Shown here piece after piece: positions 24,846 to 33,906 of a stretch of 64,000 bases of DNA. This DNA is from Enterobacterales bacterium CwR94 (GTDB lineage: Bacteria > Pseudomonadota > Gammaproteobacteria > Enterobacterales > Enterobacteriaceae): contig KZ478060.1 in the NCBI GenBank assembly GCA_002837195.1, positions 443,039-507,038 of the forward strand, in the 5' to 3' direction. Positions within the stretch are counted from its first letter, which is position 1; every line of letters starts with the position of its first letter. The translations under genes and the position numbers were made by a program. Below the pieces are notes generated by a model. The model saw only the letters and a program-made list of their open reading frames with translations. It was not told where the DNA came from and searched no databases.

Positions 24846-25554
24846 TTCGGTTAAAAAAAGCTTTGGTCACAACGAGGTGCTGCGCGGAATCAATGCCACC
24901 ATCGCGCGCGGCGATATCGTCACCATCATCGGCAAAAGCGGTTCAGGTAAAAGTACGCTACTGCGCTGCATTAATGGGCTGGAGAAAATAGACAGTGGCT
25001 CTATCCGCGTGGGGGGATTACAGGTTGGTGGTTCACCCGCTGAATTGCAAAAACTACGGCAGAGTGTGGGCATGGTGTTTCAGAGCTTCAACCTGTTCCC
25101 CCATCTCACCGTGGCGGAAAACGTCACGCTGGCGCCGCTACTTACGCGCCGTATCAATAAGTCTGAAGCCTCGGCATTGGCAAAACGCCTGTTGGAGCAG
25201 GTAGGACTGGGACAAAAAAGCGATGCCTATCCCTCTTCGCTATCCGGTGGGCAGCAGCAGCGCGTCGCAATAGCACGCGCCTTAGCGATGTCACCGGAAG
25301 TCATGCTGTTTGATGAGGCGACCTCTGCGCTTGATCCAGAGTTAGTGGGCGAAGTGCTGCGCGTCATGGAAGATTTAGCCAAACAAGGCATGACCATGAT
25401 TGCGGTAACCCATGAAATGGCGTTTGCCCGCAAGGTGTCCAGCAATGTCATCTTTATGCATCAGGGGGAAGTTTGGGAAAGCGGCCCGCCTGCGGAAATG
25501 TTTGGCTCGCCACGCACCGCGGAATTACAACGTTTTGTACACACACCCAATTAA
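24826..25554 (+). CDS. Amino-acid-type ABC transporter ATP-binding protein
   Basis: A 242-residue ATPase of the GlnQ/HisP type. Walker A 'GKSGSGKST', Q-loop 'VFQSFNLFPHLTV', signature 'LSGGQQQR', Walker B 'VMLFDEATSALDP' and the switch His in 'AVTHEMAFA' are all intact. ATG 24826 follows GGAGG and gives the normal N-terminus 'MSLVVIDSVKKSFG'. It energises the permease pair. Confidence 0.93.
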   Translation: MSLVVIDSVKKSFGHNEVLRGINATIARGDIVTIIGKSGSGKSTLLRCINGLEKIDSGSIRVGGLQVGGSPAELQKLRQSVGMVFQSFNLFPHLTVAENVTLAPLLTRRINKSEASALAKRLLEQVGLGQKSDAYPSSLSGGQQQRVAIARALAMSPEVMLFDEATSALDPELVGEVLRVMEDLAKQGMTMIAVTHEMAFARKVSSNVIFMHQGEVWESGPPAEMFGSPRTAELQRFVHTPN

Positions 25555-25572
25555 TCACACCGGAGCTTACGC

Positions 25573-26358
25573 ATGAAAATCATAAGTAAAACACTTGCAC
25601 TCATCGCCCTGTGCGCCTTGCCGTTACTGGCACAGGCAAATTCGTTGGAAGAGATTAAATCACGCGGCGTATTGCGCGTAGCGACAACCGTGGATGCCGC
25701 GCCATGGGGCTTTACCGATGCTGCCGGTAAGCCCACGGGTCTCGATGTTGAGCTGGCACAAAAGCTGGCAGATAACATGGGCGTTAAATTACAGCTACAA
25801 CAGGTGACCGGAGCCAACCGCATTCCGTACCTGATGTCGCGTAAAGTCGACGTATTAATCGCTGCGTTGGGGTCCAGCCCGGAGCGGGCGAAATTGGTGA
25901 CTTTCTCGGAACCTTATGCAGCGGTCTATTTGGGCGTTTATGGGGACAGTAGCGTCAAAAAAGCCGAAAAAATCAGTGAATTGAGCAATGTTACGATTGC
26001 GGTACCCAAAGGCTCAACGCCCGACCTCACACTGACCGAACTCCTGCCGCAAGGGAAATACCTGCGCCTGGAAGATACGGCCTCGGCAGTCACGGCTTTT
26101 TTATCCGGTCAGGCCCCGTTATTTGCTGAAAATAACCTGATTGCGCAGAAAGTTGGACAAGAAAACCCGGCAAAACAGATCGAACTGAAATACCTGCTGC
26201 GTAAGAGCCCGGCATATATCGCTGTGCGTCCTGGTCAGCCTGAGCTGATGACCGCCATTAATCAGTTTATTGAAAAAAGCACCGCTGACGGCGAACTGCC
26301 CGCACTGCGTCAGAAATGGTTTAACGATGCACAAAATGACCTGACAACGGAGCAGTAA
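25573..26358 (+). CDS. Amino-acid-type ABC transporter binding protein
   Basis: A 261-residue periplasmic binding protein of family 3. The signal peptide is residues 1-22 (ends LLAQA). The fold starts 'EEIKSRGVLRVATTVDAAPW', followed by 'KPTGLDVELAQKLADNMGV'; the ligand Arg/Asp region includes 'VDVLIAALGSSPERAK'. It would bind the amino acid or N-acyl amino acid imported by this operon. The position between ATPase and deacylase ties transport to catabolism. Confidence 0.9.
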   Translation: MKIISKTLALIALCALPLLAQANSLEEIKSRGVLRVATTVDAAPWGFTDAAGKPTGLDVELAQKLADNMGVKLQLQQVTGANRIPYLMSRKVDVLIAALGSSPERAKLVTFSEPYAAVYLGVYGDSSVKKAEKISELSNVTIAVPKGSTPDLTLTELLPQGKYLRLEDTASAVTAFLSGQAPLFAENNLIAQKVGQENPAKQIELKYLLRKSPAYIAVRPGQPELMTAINQFIEKSTADGELPALRQKWFNDAQNDLTTEQ

Positions 26359-26360
26359 GC

Positions 26361-27368
26361 ATGTCGACCGTATTCACTGATATTGATTTCTCGCTACCCG
26401 GAAAACAGGTGGGCTTTGCCCACTTACCGCTGTCGGCACACAATGATGCCTGGGGCACTATTGCCATGCCGCTGGCCGTGATAGCCAACGGCGAAGGCCC
26501 GACCTTACTGATAACCGGGGCGATTCATGGCGACGAGTATGAAGGCCCCATTATCATTAATGAGTTGATCCGTAATCTGCAAGCGGAACAGGTTCAGGGG
26601 CGGCTCATTCTGTTGCCTTGTGCGAACACGCCTGCGCTACGTGCTTCTAATCGCGTAAGTCCTCTGGATAACAAAAACCTGGCGCGCGTGTTTCCGGGCA
26701 ATCCCTGGGGTACGCCCACTGAGCAGATTGCGGCCTGGATCCACGATACGCTCTTTCCTCTGTGTGACTATTACCTTGATTTGCACAGCGGCGGTAGCTC
26801 ACTGTTTATTGAAGAGAGTGCGCAAGTGGTGGTGACCGATGAACTGGATCCCGCAGTGCGTAAGCACAGCGAGGCCATGGCCCGCGCATTTGGTGCCACG
26901 CTCACGGTAGTGACCAATAACATGGGCGATCCACGTACCAGTTGCGGTGCTGCTGCGAAACTGGGATTACCCGCGATTGCTGCAGAAATGGGATGGAACG
27001 GCAGCGTGTCGCCGCAGGGGGTAAAACGCACACGGGCGGCGGTGGCGCGCGTGCTGAACCATCTTGGTATGATGGAGACCGATCCTCCCTCAGCGACACC
27101 CTCGCAGCAGGTCTTTATCCCGGCTGGCGGCAACCTGTTGTCTCCTGGCGATGGCTGGTTTGAACCCGTTGTTTCGATAGGTGACACCGTGCTAGCGGGC
27201 GATTTGGCAGGTTGGTTGCATCGCCTGTCGGAACCTTGTGCAGAACCGCAGGCTGTCTATTTTCAGATTGCCGGACAAGTGTATTCGCAGCGTACTTTTG
27301 GTGTGACTTCACAGGGCAACAGTTTGGCAGTATTGGTGCAGAATTTGCCACAGGAGAAGCAGGCATGA
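26361..27368 (+). CDS. Succinylglutamate desuccinylase/aspartoacylase family deacylase
   Basis: A 335-residue zinc carboxypeptidase-fold amidohydrolase. Zinc ligands are in 'TGAIHGDEYEGP' (His, Glu) and 'YYLDLHSGGSS' (His). Members remove acyl groups from N-acyl amino acids; the closest described group acts on N-acetyl-2,4-diaminobutyrate in ectoine breakdown (DoeB/EutE). The C-terminal beta domain (after about residue 240) resembles biotinyl-type folds common in this subfamily. It starts 2 nt after the binding-protein stop and overlaps the dehydratase by 4 nt (ATGA). The likely job is cytoplasmic deacylation of the imported compound. Confidence 0.82.
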   Translation: MSTVFTDIDFSLPGKQVGFAHLPLSAHNDAWGTIAMPLAVIANGEGPTLLITGAIHGDEYEGPIIINELIRNLQAEQVQGRLILLPCANTPALRASNRVSPLDNKNLARVFPGNPWGTPTEQIAAWIHDTLFPLCDYYLDLHSGGSSLFIEESAQVVVTDELDPAVRKHSEAMARAFGATLTVVTNNMGDPRTSCGAAAKLGLPAIAAEMGWNGSVSPQGVKRTRAAVARVLNHLGMMETDPPSATPSQQVFIPAGGNLLSPGDGWFEPVVSIGDTVLAGDLAGWLHRLSEPCAEPQAVYFQIAGQVYSQRTFGVTSQGNSLAVLVQNLPQEKQA

Positions 27369-28306
27369 GCGATGTGATCACCGCACAAGATTACCTTGCA
27401 GCACTGGATCGTGTCAGATCCTGGGTGCGTAAAACGCCGTTAGTCGAAACCGCCCCCTGGCAGCCAGTGGCAGAGATTAACCTGCGATTGAAAGCGGAAT
27501 GTTGTCAGGTAACGGGCTCTTTTAAAGCGCGCGGCGCTTTTAATCGCGTGCTGAATTTACCAAAACACATACGCGAGCAGGGGCTGGCAACGGCATCTGG
27601 TGGAAATTTTGGCGCAGCCGTCGCCTATGTCGGTCAACAGCTTGCGCTGCCCGCCGATGTTTTTGTGATGAATACCAGTACGGCGCTGACGCGTCAGCGC
27701 ATTGAAAGTTATGGCGCTAAACTCACGGTTGAAGGTGATTTCTGGGATCAAAGCTGGGATGCCGCAGGTTTACGCATCCAGAAAACCGGGGGCGCATTGC
27801 TGCATCCTTATGCTGACCGTGATGTGGTTATTGGTCAGGGGACAATGGCCTTGGAAATTCTTGAGCAGTGGCCGGAGATTGATACGCTGGTTGTTTCAAT
27901 TGGTGGTGGTGGCTTAATTGCTGGCGTCGCGCAGGCTGCAAAGTTGCTGAAACCTGGCATTCGTATTATTGGGGTTGAGGCTGCGGGATGTCCGATGATG
28001 TGGACGTGCCGCCAACAGCAGAAAATCGTTAAACTGGAGCAGGTGAAAACCATCGTGCCCATTCTGGCTGCACGCTCAACAGAAGCCATCAACTTTAGCC
28101 TTGTTGAGCAATATGTGGATGAAATTGTGCTGGTGCCTGAAGATCAGGTAGAAGCCTCTGCCCGCGAAGTGTGGTCTGCCACCGGTCTGGCCATTGAGCT
28201 GGGTGCAGCAACGGCGGTTGCGGCGGTAACACGGCAACTTTTTTCAATGCAACCCGGTGAAAATATCGGTGTGGTGCTGTGCGGTAGTGGTACCAACGGC
28301 ATGTGA
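27365..28306 (+). CDS. PLP-dependent serine/threonine-dehydratase-like enzyme
   Basis: A 313-residue fold-type II PLP enzyme. The Schiff-base Lys is in 'GSFKARGAFN', the substrate loop is 'ASGGNFGAAVAYVG' (usually SAGNHAQG) and the phosphate-binding glycine loop is 'SIGGGGLIAG'. It has no ACT regulatory domain, so it is of the catabolic type. It resembles the EutB-like dehydratase of ectoine gene clusters. It probably eliminates water or a similar group from the deacylated amino acid, giving an enamine that the RidA protein of the operon would deaminate. ATG 27365 overlaps the deacylase stop. Confidence 0.83.
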   Translation: MSDVITAQDYLAALDRVRSWVRKTPLVETAPWQPVAEINLRLKAECCQVTGSFKARGAFNRVLNLPKHIREQGLATASGGNFGAAVAYVGQQLALPADVFVMNTSTALTRQRIESYGAKLTVEGDFWDQSWDAAGLRIQKTGGALLHPYADRDVVIGQGTMALEILEQWPEIDTLVVSIGGGGLIAGVAQAAKLLKPGIRIIGVEAAGCPMMWTCRQQQKIVKLEQVKTIVPILAARSTEAINFSLVEQYVDEIVLVPEDQVEASAREVWSATGLAIELGAATAVAAVTRQLFSMQPGENIGVVLCGSGTNGM

Positions 28307-28316
28307 TCAGTAGGCT

Positions 28317-28349
28317 GCAAACAGAGCCTGTTGTCAGGGTTCTGTTTGC
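28317..28349 (+). terminator. Hairpin at the end of the acyl-amino-acid operon
   Basis: GCAAACAGAGCC pairs with GGTTCTGTTTGC (12 bp with one G-T), beginning 11 nt after the dehydratase stop. There is no long T-run, so it may be a weak terminator or an RNA-stabilising hairpin. Confidence 0.5.
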
Positions 28350-28458
28350 ATAAATAACCACACAAAATGAATAACTAACGATTGGGGTTGAACGCTCTTA
28401 TAAATAATGCCATCATGGCGCGAAATTTCTTACCCCTGCCAGAAAACGAGGCCACCGT

Positions 28459-28563
28459 ATGACAGGCTTACTGCTCGCACAATGCAGTCCAATGCCACTT
28501 CATTCGTTGACGAATCCACTGTCCTCGTCTTTTAACGCCGTTTCTTCCTGCTCTATTCGGTGA
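28459..28563 (+). CDS. Possible 34-codon leader ORF upstream of speC
   Basis: A 34-codon frame starting at ATG 28459, about 175 nt before speC, with GAGG at 28448-28451, 7 nt upstream. The product is rich in Ser, Leu, Pro and Cys and ends 'NAVSSCSIR'. A hairpin GTGAGGCC/GGCTCAC at about 28560-28578 overlaps its stop codon. In E. coli a leader peptide (speFL) senses ornithine ahead of speF. Whether this frame is an analogue for speC is speculation; the sequence is not recognisably similar. The rest of the 432-bp gap shows no other gene. Confidence 0.3.
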   Translation: MTGLLLAQCSPMPLHSLTNPLSSSFNAVSSCSIR

Positions 28564-28738
28564 GGCCAGTTGGCTCACGGTGAGTGATTCGCCCGCGTAA
28601 AGCACAGGGTTATTTTGCGGATCGTTTACCGTTGTAGCCATTCCACGCTATCTCGTTCCAGACAATTTCGCGGGCAGTTATCTGCCTACTTCGTGCCATC
28701 TGGCACCCACTCATCCTTCACCGCTGGGGATTTGTGCT

Positions 28739-30880
28739 ATGACACCGTTAAAAATTGCTGCCAGCACCGCTGTCGCGCCTTTTATTTTGACTCAACGTGG
28801 GTTGATTGCGTTGGATTCTACGGATTTCACCGATGTTGCTGCCGTCGTGCTTTCACTGGCGGATTCACGCAGTGGTATGGTGAGTTTGTTAAGGCGCACG
28901 GGCTTTAATTTGCCGGTATTTGTTTGGCTGCAAGCCGGTGAGCAAGGAGCGGAGATCCCGGAAATCACGGGTATGCTTTCTGCTGGCGCAGAGGGAGAGG
29001 CCCAACTGGAACAGGCGGCGGCAAACTATCAGCAGCAACTGCTGCCGCCGTTTTTCGATACGCTGACCAAATACGTTGCAATGAACAACAGCACCTTTGC
29101 CTGTCCGGGGCATCAGGGAGGGGCTTTCTTCAAAAAGCACCCTGCTGGACGGCAGTTTTTTGAGTTTTACGGTGAGCACGTTTTTCGTTCGGACATGTGC
29201 AATGCCGATGTGAAGCTGGGAGATTTATTGATCCATGAAGGCTCAGCGAAACACGCGCAAAAATTTGCTGCCAAAGTGTTCAATGCTGATAAAACCTACT
29301 TTGTGCTCAACGGGACATCCAGTGCCAACAAGGTGGTGACAAACGCTCTGCTAACACGTGGCGATCTGGTGTTGTTTGATCGCAATAACCACAAATCTAA
29401 CCATCATGGCGCACTGCTGCAGGCGGGGGCTACGCCGGTTTACTTAGAAACGGCGCGTAATCCGTTTGGTTTTATCGGCGGGATCGATGCGCACTGTTTT
29501 GATGAGCGCTATGTGCGCCAGCAAATTGAGGCGGTGGCACCGGAACGGGCAAAAGAGGCTCGTCCTTTCCGGCTGGCAATTATTCAGTTGGGTACTTACG
29601 ACGGGACGGTTTATAACGCCCGTAAAGTCGTCGACAGCATTGGTCACCTGTGCGATTACATTTTATTTGATTCCGCCTGGGTCGGTTACGAACAATTTAT
29701 CCCGGTAATGGAAGCCGGCTCACCGCTGCTACTAACGCTCAATGAAAATGATCCGGGGATCTTCGTGACGCAGTCTGTGCATAAACAGCAGGCTGGTTTT
29801 TCGCAAACGTCGCAAATTCATAAAAAAGACAATCACCTGCGTGGGCAAAAGCGTTTTTGTCCCCACAAGCGTCTGAATAATGCTTTTATGCTGCATGCTT
29901 CAACCAGCCCGTTTTATCCTCTGTTTGCCGCATTAGATGTCAATGCAAAAATCCATCAGGGTGAGGCGGGGCGGCGCTTGTGGCATGAGTGCGTGCTGTT
30001 AGGGATTGAGGCCAGGAAAGCCATTCTTGCGCAGTGCGAGATGGTGAAACCCTTTATTCCTGATGTGGTGGCGGGAAAGGCCTGGCAAGAGGCTCCTACA
30101 GCGGTGATCGCCAGTGACCCTCGCTATTTTAGCTTTGAACCCGGTGCGCATTGGCATGGCTTTGCAGGCTATGCCGCCGATCAGTATTTGGTTGATCCTT
30201 GTAAGTTACTGCTGACCACGCCGGGCATCGATGCCAGTAGCGGGCGTTATACTGCTTTTGGTATTCCAGCCACCATTCTGGCGCACTATTTACGCGAAAA
30301 TGGCATTGTGCCAGAGAAGTGTGATTTGAATTCGATTCTGTTCTTACTCACGCCCGCGGAAAGTGCGGAAAAGATGGCGCATCTGGTCGCCATGCTAAAA
30401 CAGTTCGAGCAGCATATTCGTGATGATGCACTGCTCAGTGAGGTGTTGCCCTCGGTATATCGTAAATATGCCACTCGCTATCAGGGCTATACATTGCGCC
30501 GCTTGTGTCAGGAAATGCACGATCTGTACGTTAGTTTTGATGTGAAAGATCTGCAAAAAGCGATGTTTCGTAAGACGAGTTTTCCGAAGGTCGCGATGAA
30601 TCCGCAGGATGCACACCAACGTTATATTCGTGGTGACGTCGAACTGGTGGCCATCGCCAACGCGGAAGGGCGCATTGCTGCCGAAGGTGCGCTGCCTTAT
30701 CCACCCGGCGTGTTGTGTGTGGTGCCTGGAGAAATCTGGGGAGGTGCCGTGCAGCGCTATTTCCTGGCACTGGAAGAGGGAATTAATCAATTACCGGGTT
30801 TTTCACCTGAGCTGCAAGGCGTCTACACGCAGGCAGATGAAAACGGCGTATTACGTCTGTTCGGCAACATGATTGTGTAG
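28739..30880 (+). CDS. speC: Ornithine decarboxylase SpeC
   Basis: A 713-residue PLP enzyme converting ornithine to putrescine, the first step of polyamine synthesis. It has the full prokaryotic layout: an N-terminal wing domain, the aspartate-aminotransferase-fold core ('ACPGHQGGAFFKKHPAG') with the PLP Lys in 'QSVHKQQAGFSQTSQ', and the C-terminal domain ('YPPGVLCVVPGEIWGG'). Length matches E. coli SpeC (711). The biosynthetic form is favoured over inducible SpeF because mltC-yggX-mutY lies downstream as in E. coli and no potE follows. The ATG at 28739 has GGGGA upstream. Confidence 0.92.
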   Translation: MTPLKIAASTAVAPFILTQRGLIALDSTDFTDVAAVVLSLADSRSGMVSLLRRTGFNLPVFVWLQAGEQGAEIPEITGMLSAGAEGEAQLEQAAANYQQQLLPPFFDTLTKYVAMNNSTFACPGHQGGAFFKKHPAGRQFFEFYGEHVFRSDMCNADVKLGDLLIHEGSAKHAQKFAAKVFNADKTYFVLNGTSSANKVVTNALLTRGDLVLFDRNNHKSNHHGALLQAGATPVYLETARNPFGFIGGIDAHCFDERYVRQQIEAVAPERAKEARPFRLAIIQLGTYDGTVYNARKVVDSIGHLCDYILFDSAWVGYEQFIPVMEAGSPLLLTLNENDPGIFVTQSVHKQQAGFSQTSQIHKKDNHLRGQKRFCPHKRLNNAFMLHASTSPFYPLFAALDVNAKIHQGEAGRRLWHECVLLGIEARKAILAQCEMVKPFIPDVVAGKAWQEAPTAVIASDPRYFSFEPGAHWHGFAGYAADQYLVDPCKLLLTTPGIDASSGRYTAFGIPATILAHYLRENGIVPEKCDLNSILFLLTPAESAEKMAHLVAMLKQFEQHIRDDALLSEVLPSVYRKYATRYQGYTLRRLCQEMHDLYVSFDVKDLQKAMFRKTSFPKVAMNPQDAHQRYIRGDVELVAIANAEGRIAAEGALPYPPGVLCVVPGEIWGGAVQRYFLALEEGINQLPGFSPELQGVYTQADENGVLRLFGNMIV

Positions 30881-30887
30881 CGGTTTC

Positions 30888-30914
30888 TGCCCCTCGCTGA
30901 GCACGTGAGGGGCA
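30888..30914. terminator. Hairpin between convergent speC and tetR-type gene
   Basis: Stem TGCCCCTC / GAGGGGCA with an 11-nt loop, 7 nt after the speC stop. It lacks a T-run on either strand. Confidence 0.45.
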
Positions 30915-30924
30915 GTGCTGTTCG

Positions 30925-31584
30925 CTATGCTGACTTCGCCTGGCGTGCTTCCAGTCGCGCCTGGTTAATCACCGCATTTGCCATCCACTTCGCCACATCC
31001 TGCAAGGTATCGTTGTCACAGCCCCAGATATCTTTCATTACCAGAAAGATTTCCGAACCGTAAATCAGCGAAAGCGAATAAATAACTTTCTGGACACTTT
31101 CGGGCGGCAGCTCTTGCATCAGGGGTTGCGTCGCCATCGTCAGCAACCGTTTGCGATTACCGCGCACCAGTTTTTCTTTCAGTGGTACCGCATCGTCTGA
31201 CTGTGATTGCGCCCATTGCGTGAGTGAGAGGTGCAGTGCAGCACGCAGTGTACCTTCATGTTGCAGCATGTGCGGGAAGGCAAAACTCATTAAATCTTCA
31301 ACACGCTTACCCGCATCGGGTTCTGTGGAGCTCCAGCGTTGCATAGGGCTGAGCGTTTCACTCACCAAAGCAGAAACCAGTGCGCTTTGAGTCGGGAAAT
31401 AGCGATAAGCCGTGGCGCGGGATAACTGGGCTTCTCGCGCCACCTCTGTAATGGAGGGAAAAGCGCCGCTGTCGAACATTTTCATTGCTGTATCAATGAT
31501 TAAGCGACGCGTTCTGGCGCGTGTCGTGGTGAGCATCGCACCACTCATGGATTCCGTCTGTTCCAGAATAACCTCCAAACTCAT
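30925..31584 (-). CDS. TetR-family regulator
   Basis: A 219-residue regulator with TetR-type N-terminal helix-turn-helix 'SITEVAREAQLSRATAYRYF' at about residues 45-64 and a helical ligand domain. I prefer ATG 31584, which still leaves about 20 residues before the DNA-binding domain; the frame is open to 31650. It is divergent from the UPF0261/PEP-hydrolase-family pair and the obvious candidate to control it, through the AT-rich repeats at 31673-31708. The ligand is unknown. Confidence 0.85.
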   Translation of the reverse strand: MSLEVILEQTESMSGAMLTTTRARTRRLIIDTAMKMFDSGAFPSITEVAREAQLSRATAYRYFPTQSALVSALVSETLSPMQRWSSTEPDAGKRVEDLMSFAFPHMLQHEGTLRAALHLSLTQWAQSQSDDAVPLKEKLVRGNRKRLLTMATQPLMQELPPESVQKVIYSLSLIYGSEIFLVMKDIWGCDNDTLQDVAKWMANAVINQARLEARQAKSA

Positions 31585-31672
31585 TCTAAACCCTGTACCC
31601 ACTTGCGCGGGGCTTCTGATGACGTCGGCCCAAACCGACGCCATCATCATAGCTGAATTTCTGGCAGATCAG

Positions 31673-31708
31673 AATGATACATTATGTTGATTTATCATTT
31701 ATGTTGAT
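31673..31708. promoter_or_regulatory. Candidate TetR operator repeats
   Basis: Inverted repeat ATGATA (31673-31678) / TATCAT (31693-31698), interleaved with a direct repeat TTATGTTGAT at 31682-31691 and 31699-31708 (17-bp period). It lies between the divergent TetR gene and the two-gene UPF0261 unit. Confidence 0.4.
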
Positions 31709-31820
31709 GATACTTTGGTCTCACGCCAAAATATCTGCTCAATCAGTAACTGTTTATTTTGTTACAAATATATTAATTTCAGACAATTAAATAAAAACCT
31801 AACAAAACGTAAGGACAGCT

Positions 31821-33041
31821 ATGAAAGGTGAGGCGAATGTGATATTTGCTGTTGCAACAGCAGATACTAAAGGAAATGAACTGTATTATGTCCGTGATCT
31901 GATTGTAAAAACCGGCGTTGCCGTGAAGACTGTCGATCTCTCAACTCAACCCCTTTCAACTCCCTCTCTGGCCGATATTTCACCTCAGCACGTTGCCCGT
32001 TTTCATCCGCAGGGAGAAGCGGCGGTGTTCAGTGCCGATCGCGGCCAATCCATCGATGCGATGGCGGAAGCCTTTCGTCATTTTGTCGCTGCTCAGCACA
32101 ATATTGCCGGCATGATTGGTCTTGGCGGTTCTGGCGGTACAGCATTAATTACGCCTGCTATGCAGTTGCTGCCTGTGGGCGTTCCAAAAGTCATGGTGTC
32201 CACCATGGCAAGTGGTGATGTGGCGAACTACGTCGGGAGCAGCGATATCAGCATGTTGTATTCCGTCACCGACGTGGCCGGGCTCAACCGTATTTCTCGC
32301 CAGGTGCTGGGAAATGCGGCACACCAGATTGCCGGTGCGGTGCGTTTTGCTGTGCCGGAAAGTGCAGAGGACAAACCCGCACTGGGATTAACCATGTTTG
32401 GCGTTACCACGCCTTGTATTCAGGCAGTGAGTGAAGCGTTATCAGCGCACTATGATTGCCTGGTGTTTCACGCGACCGGCAGTGGCGGCATGGCGTTGGA
32501 AAAACTGACGGCCAGCCGAATGTTGGCAGGCGTACTGGATCTGACCACCACTGAAGTGTGCGATCTGTTATTTGGCGGTGTGCTGGCGTGTGATGAAACC
32601 CGGTTTGATGCCATTGCGGCCACCGAAACGCCTTGCGTCATGTCTGCTGGTGCATTGGATATGGTGAACTTCGGCCATCCTTCCTCGATTCCTTCACGCT
32701 ACGCGGATCGTCAGTTCTATCACCACAATGCGCAAGTCACGTTAATGCGCACCACCGCAGATGAAAATCGCCAGATGGCTGAGTGGATAGCCGCCAAACT
32801 AAATCACTGCCACGGGCCTGTGACCTTTCTTATTCCTGAAGGCGGTTTTTCGGCGCTGGACAGTGAAGGACAACCGTTTTGGGCGCCTGAGGCCAATAAG
32901 GCTTTTATTACTGCGCTGGAAGCGCAGGTTAAGCAAACTTCACGGCGTCGTTTGGTGCGACTCCCGTGGAATATCAATGATCCCCGTTTTGCGCAGGCTG
33001 CTGTCGAAGCCTTGCAGCAGGCGATATCCAAGGAGAACTAG
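31821..33041 (+). CDS. UPF0261 (Tm-1-like ATP-binding domain) protein
   Basis: A 406-residue protein of the UPF0261 family. It begins '[20 protein letters not shown]' and has glycine-rich loops '[19 protein letters not shown]' and '[15 protein letters not shown]', which in this family form two nucleotide-binding-like domains. The plant relative Tm-1 fuses this region to a TIM-barrel domain and inhibits tobamovirus replication; the bacterial role is unknown. The start has AAGGAC upstream. It is followed after 2 nt by the TIM-barrel partner, so the pair mirrors the two halves of Tm-1. Confidence 0.85.
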   Translation: MKGEANVIFAVATADTKGNELYYVRDLIVKTGVAVKTVDLSTQPLSTPSLADISPQHVARFHPQGEAAVFSADRGQSIDAMAEAFRHFVAAQHNIAGMIGLGGSGGTALITPAMQLLPVGVPKVMVSTMASGDVANYVGSSDISMLYSVTDVAGLNRISRQVLGNAAHQIAGAVRFAVPESAEDKPALGLTMFGVTTPCIQAVSEALSAHYDCLVFHATGSGGMALEKLTASRMLAGVLDLTTTEVCDLLFGGVLACDETRFDAIAATETPCVMSAGALDMVNFGHPSSIPSRYADRQFYHHNAQVTLMRTTADENRQMAEWIAAKLNHCHGPVTFLIPEGGFSALDSEGQPFWAPEANKAFITALEAQVKQTSRRRLVRLPWNINDPRFAQAAVEALQQAISKEN

Positions 33042-33043
33042 AC

Positions 33044-33874
33044 ATGCCCGCTTTTTCACGCCAGGAACTGTTAAGCCGTTTTCGCGCCATTATTGCCCGT
33101 GGTGAGCCTATTATCGGTGGAGGGGCCGGAACAGGCTTGTCTGCCAAATGTGAAGAGGCTGGCGGCATTGATTTAATCGTGATTTACAACTCTGGCCGTT
33201 ATCGTATGGCGGGACGTGGCTCGTTAGCAGGGCTGTTGGCTTACGGCAATGCCAATGAAATTGTGATGGAAATGGCACATGAGGTGTTGCCTGTGGTGAA
33301 GAACACGCCGGTATTAGCGGGCGTGAATGGCACCGATCCTTTCTGTCTGTTCGACTCTTTTTTAGATGAACTGAAAGCCAAAGGGTTCTCGGGCGTGCAA
33401 AATTTCCCAACCGTGGGTTTGATTGACGGTAATTTCCGCGCCAATCTGGAAGAAACAGGGATGGGCTATGCGCTGGAAGTCGACATGATAGCGCTGGCGC
33501 ACCAGAAAGGGATGTTAACCACGCCGTATGTCTTTAGTGCCGAAGACGCAGAAGCGATGACCAAAGCCGGTGCGGATATTATTGTGCCGCATATGGGGCT
33601 GACCACCGGCGGCAACATTGGTGCGGATACGGCGCTAAAACTGGCTGATTGCGTTCCGCTAATCAATGCGTGGGCTGCCGCCGCTAAGCGCGTGCGAGAA
33701 GATGTGATTGTGCTGTGCCACGGCGGGCCGATTTCAGCGCCTGAAGACGCCGAGTATATCCTCGCGAACTGCCCATTGTGCGATGGATTTTACGGTGCCA
33801 GCTCCATGGAGCGTTTACCGACAGAAGTTGCGCTGACCGCTACCACGCAGGCATTCAAGAACATCACCCGCTAA
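33044..33874 (+). CDS. PEP-hydrolase-family TIM-barrel protein (Tm-1 C-terminal half-like)
   Basis: A 276-residue protein of the phosphoenolpyruvate-hydrolase-like TIM-barrel family. Typical blocks are '[20 protein letters not shown]', '[17 protein letters not shown]' and '[17 protein letters not shown]'. The reaction is not established for most members. It follows the UPF0261 gene with a 2-nt gap and has AAGGAG upstream, indicating a two-gene operon. The lysine-poor active site region cannot be interpreted from sequence alone. It is the likely catalytic half of the pair. Confidence 0.82.
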   Translation: MPAFSRQELLSRFRAIIARGEPIIGGGAGTGLSAKCEEAGGIDLIVIYNSGRYRMAGRGSLAGLLAYGNANEIVMEMAHEVLPVVKNTPVLAGVNGTDPFCLFDSFLDELKAKGFSGVQNFPTVGLIDGNFRANLEETGMGYALEVDMIALAHQKGMLTTPYVFSAEDAEAMTKAGADIIVPHMGLTTGGNIGADTALKLADCVPLINAWAAAAKRVREDVIVLCHGGPISAPEDAEYILANCPLCDGFYGASSMERLPTEVALTATTQAFKNITR

Positions 33875-33880
33875 GCAACA

Positions 33881-33906
33881 GGGCCGCAAAAGCGGCCCAC
33901 TTTTTT
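33881..33906 (+). terminator. Intrinsic terminator after the UPF0261/TIM-barrel operon
   Basis: GGGCCGC / GCGGCCC with AAAA loop followed by AC and a six-T run. The T-run overlaps the mltC end on the opposite strand. Confidence 0.9.

Noticed and set aside
22941..28306. Full ectoine degradation operon
   Set aside because: Importer, deacylase and dehydratase types fit, but ectoine hydrolase and the cyclodeaminase or aminotransferase genes are missing.
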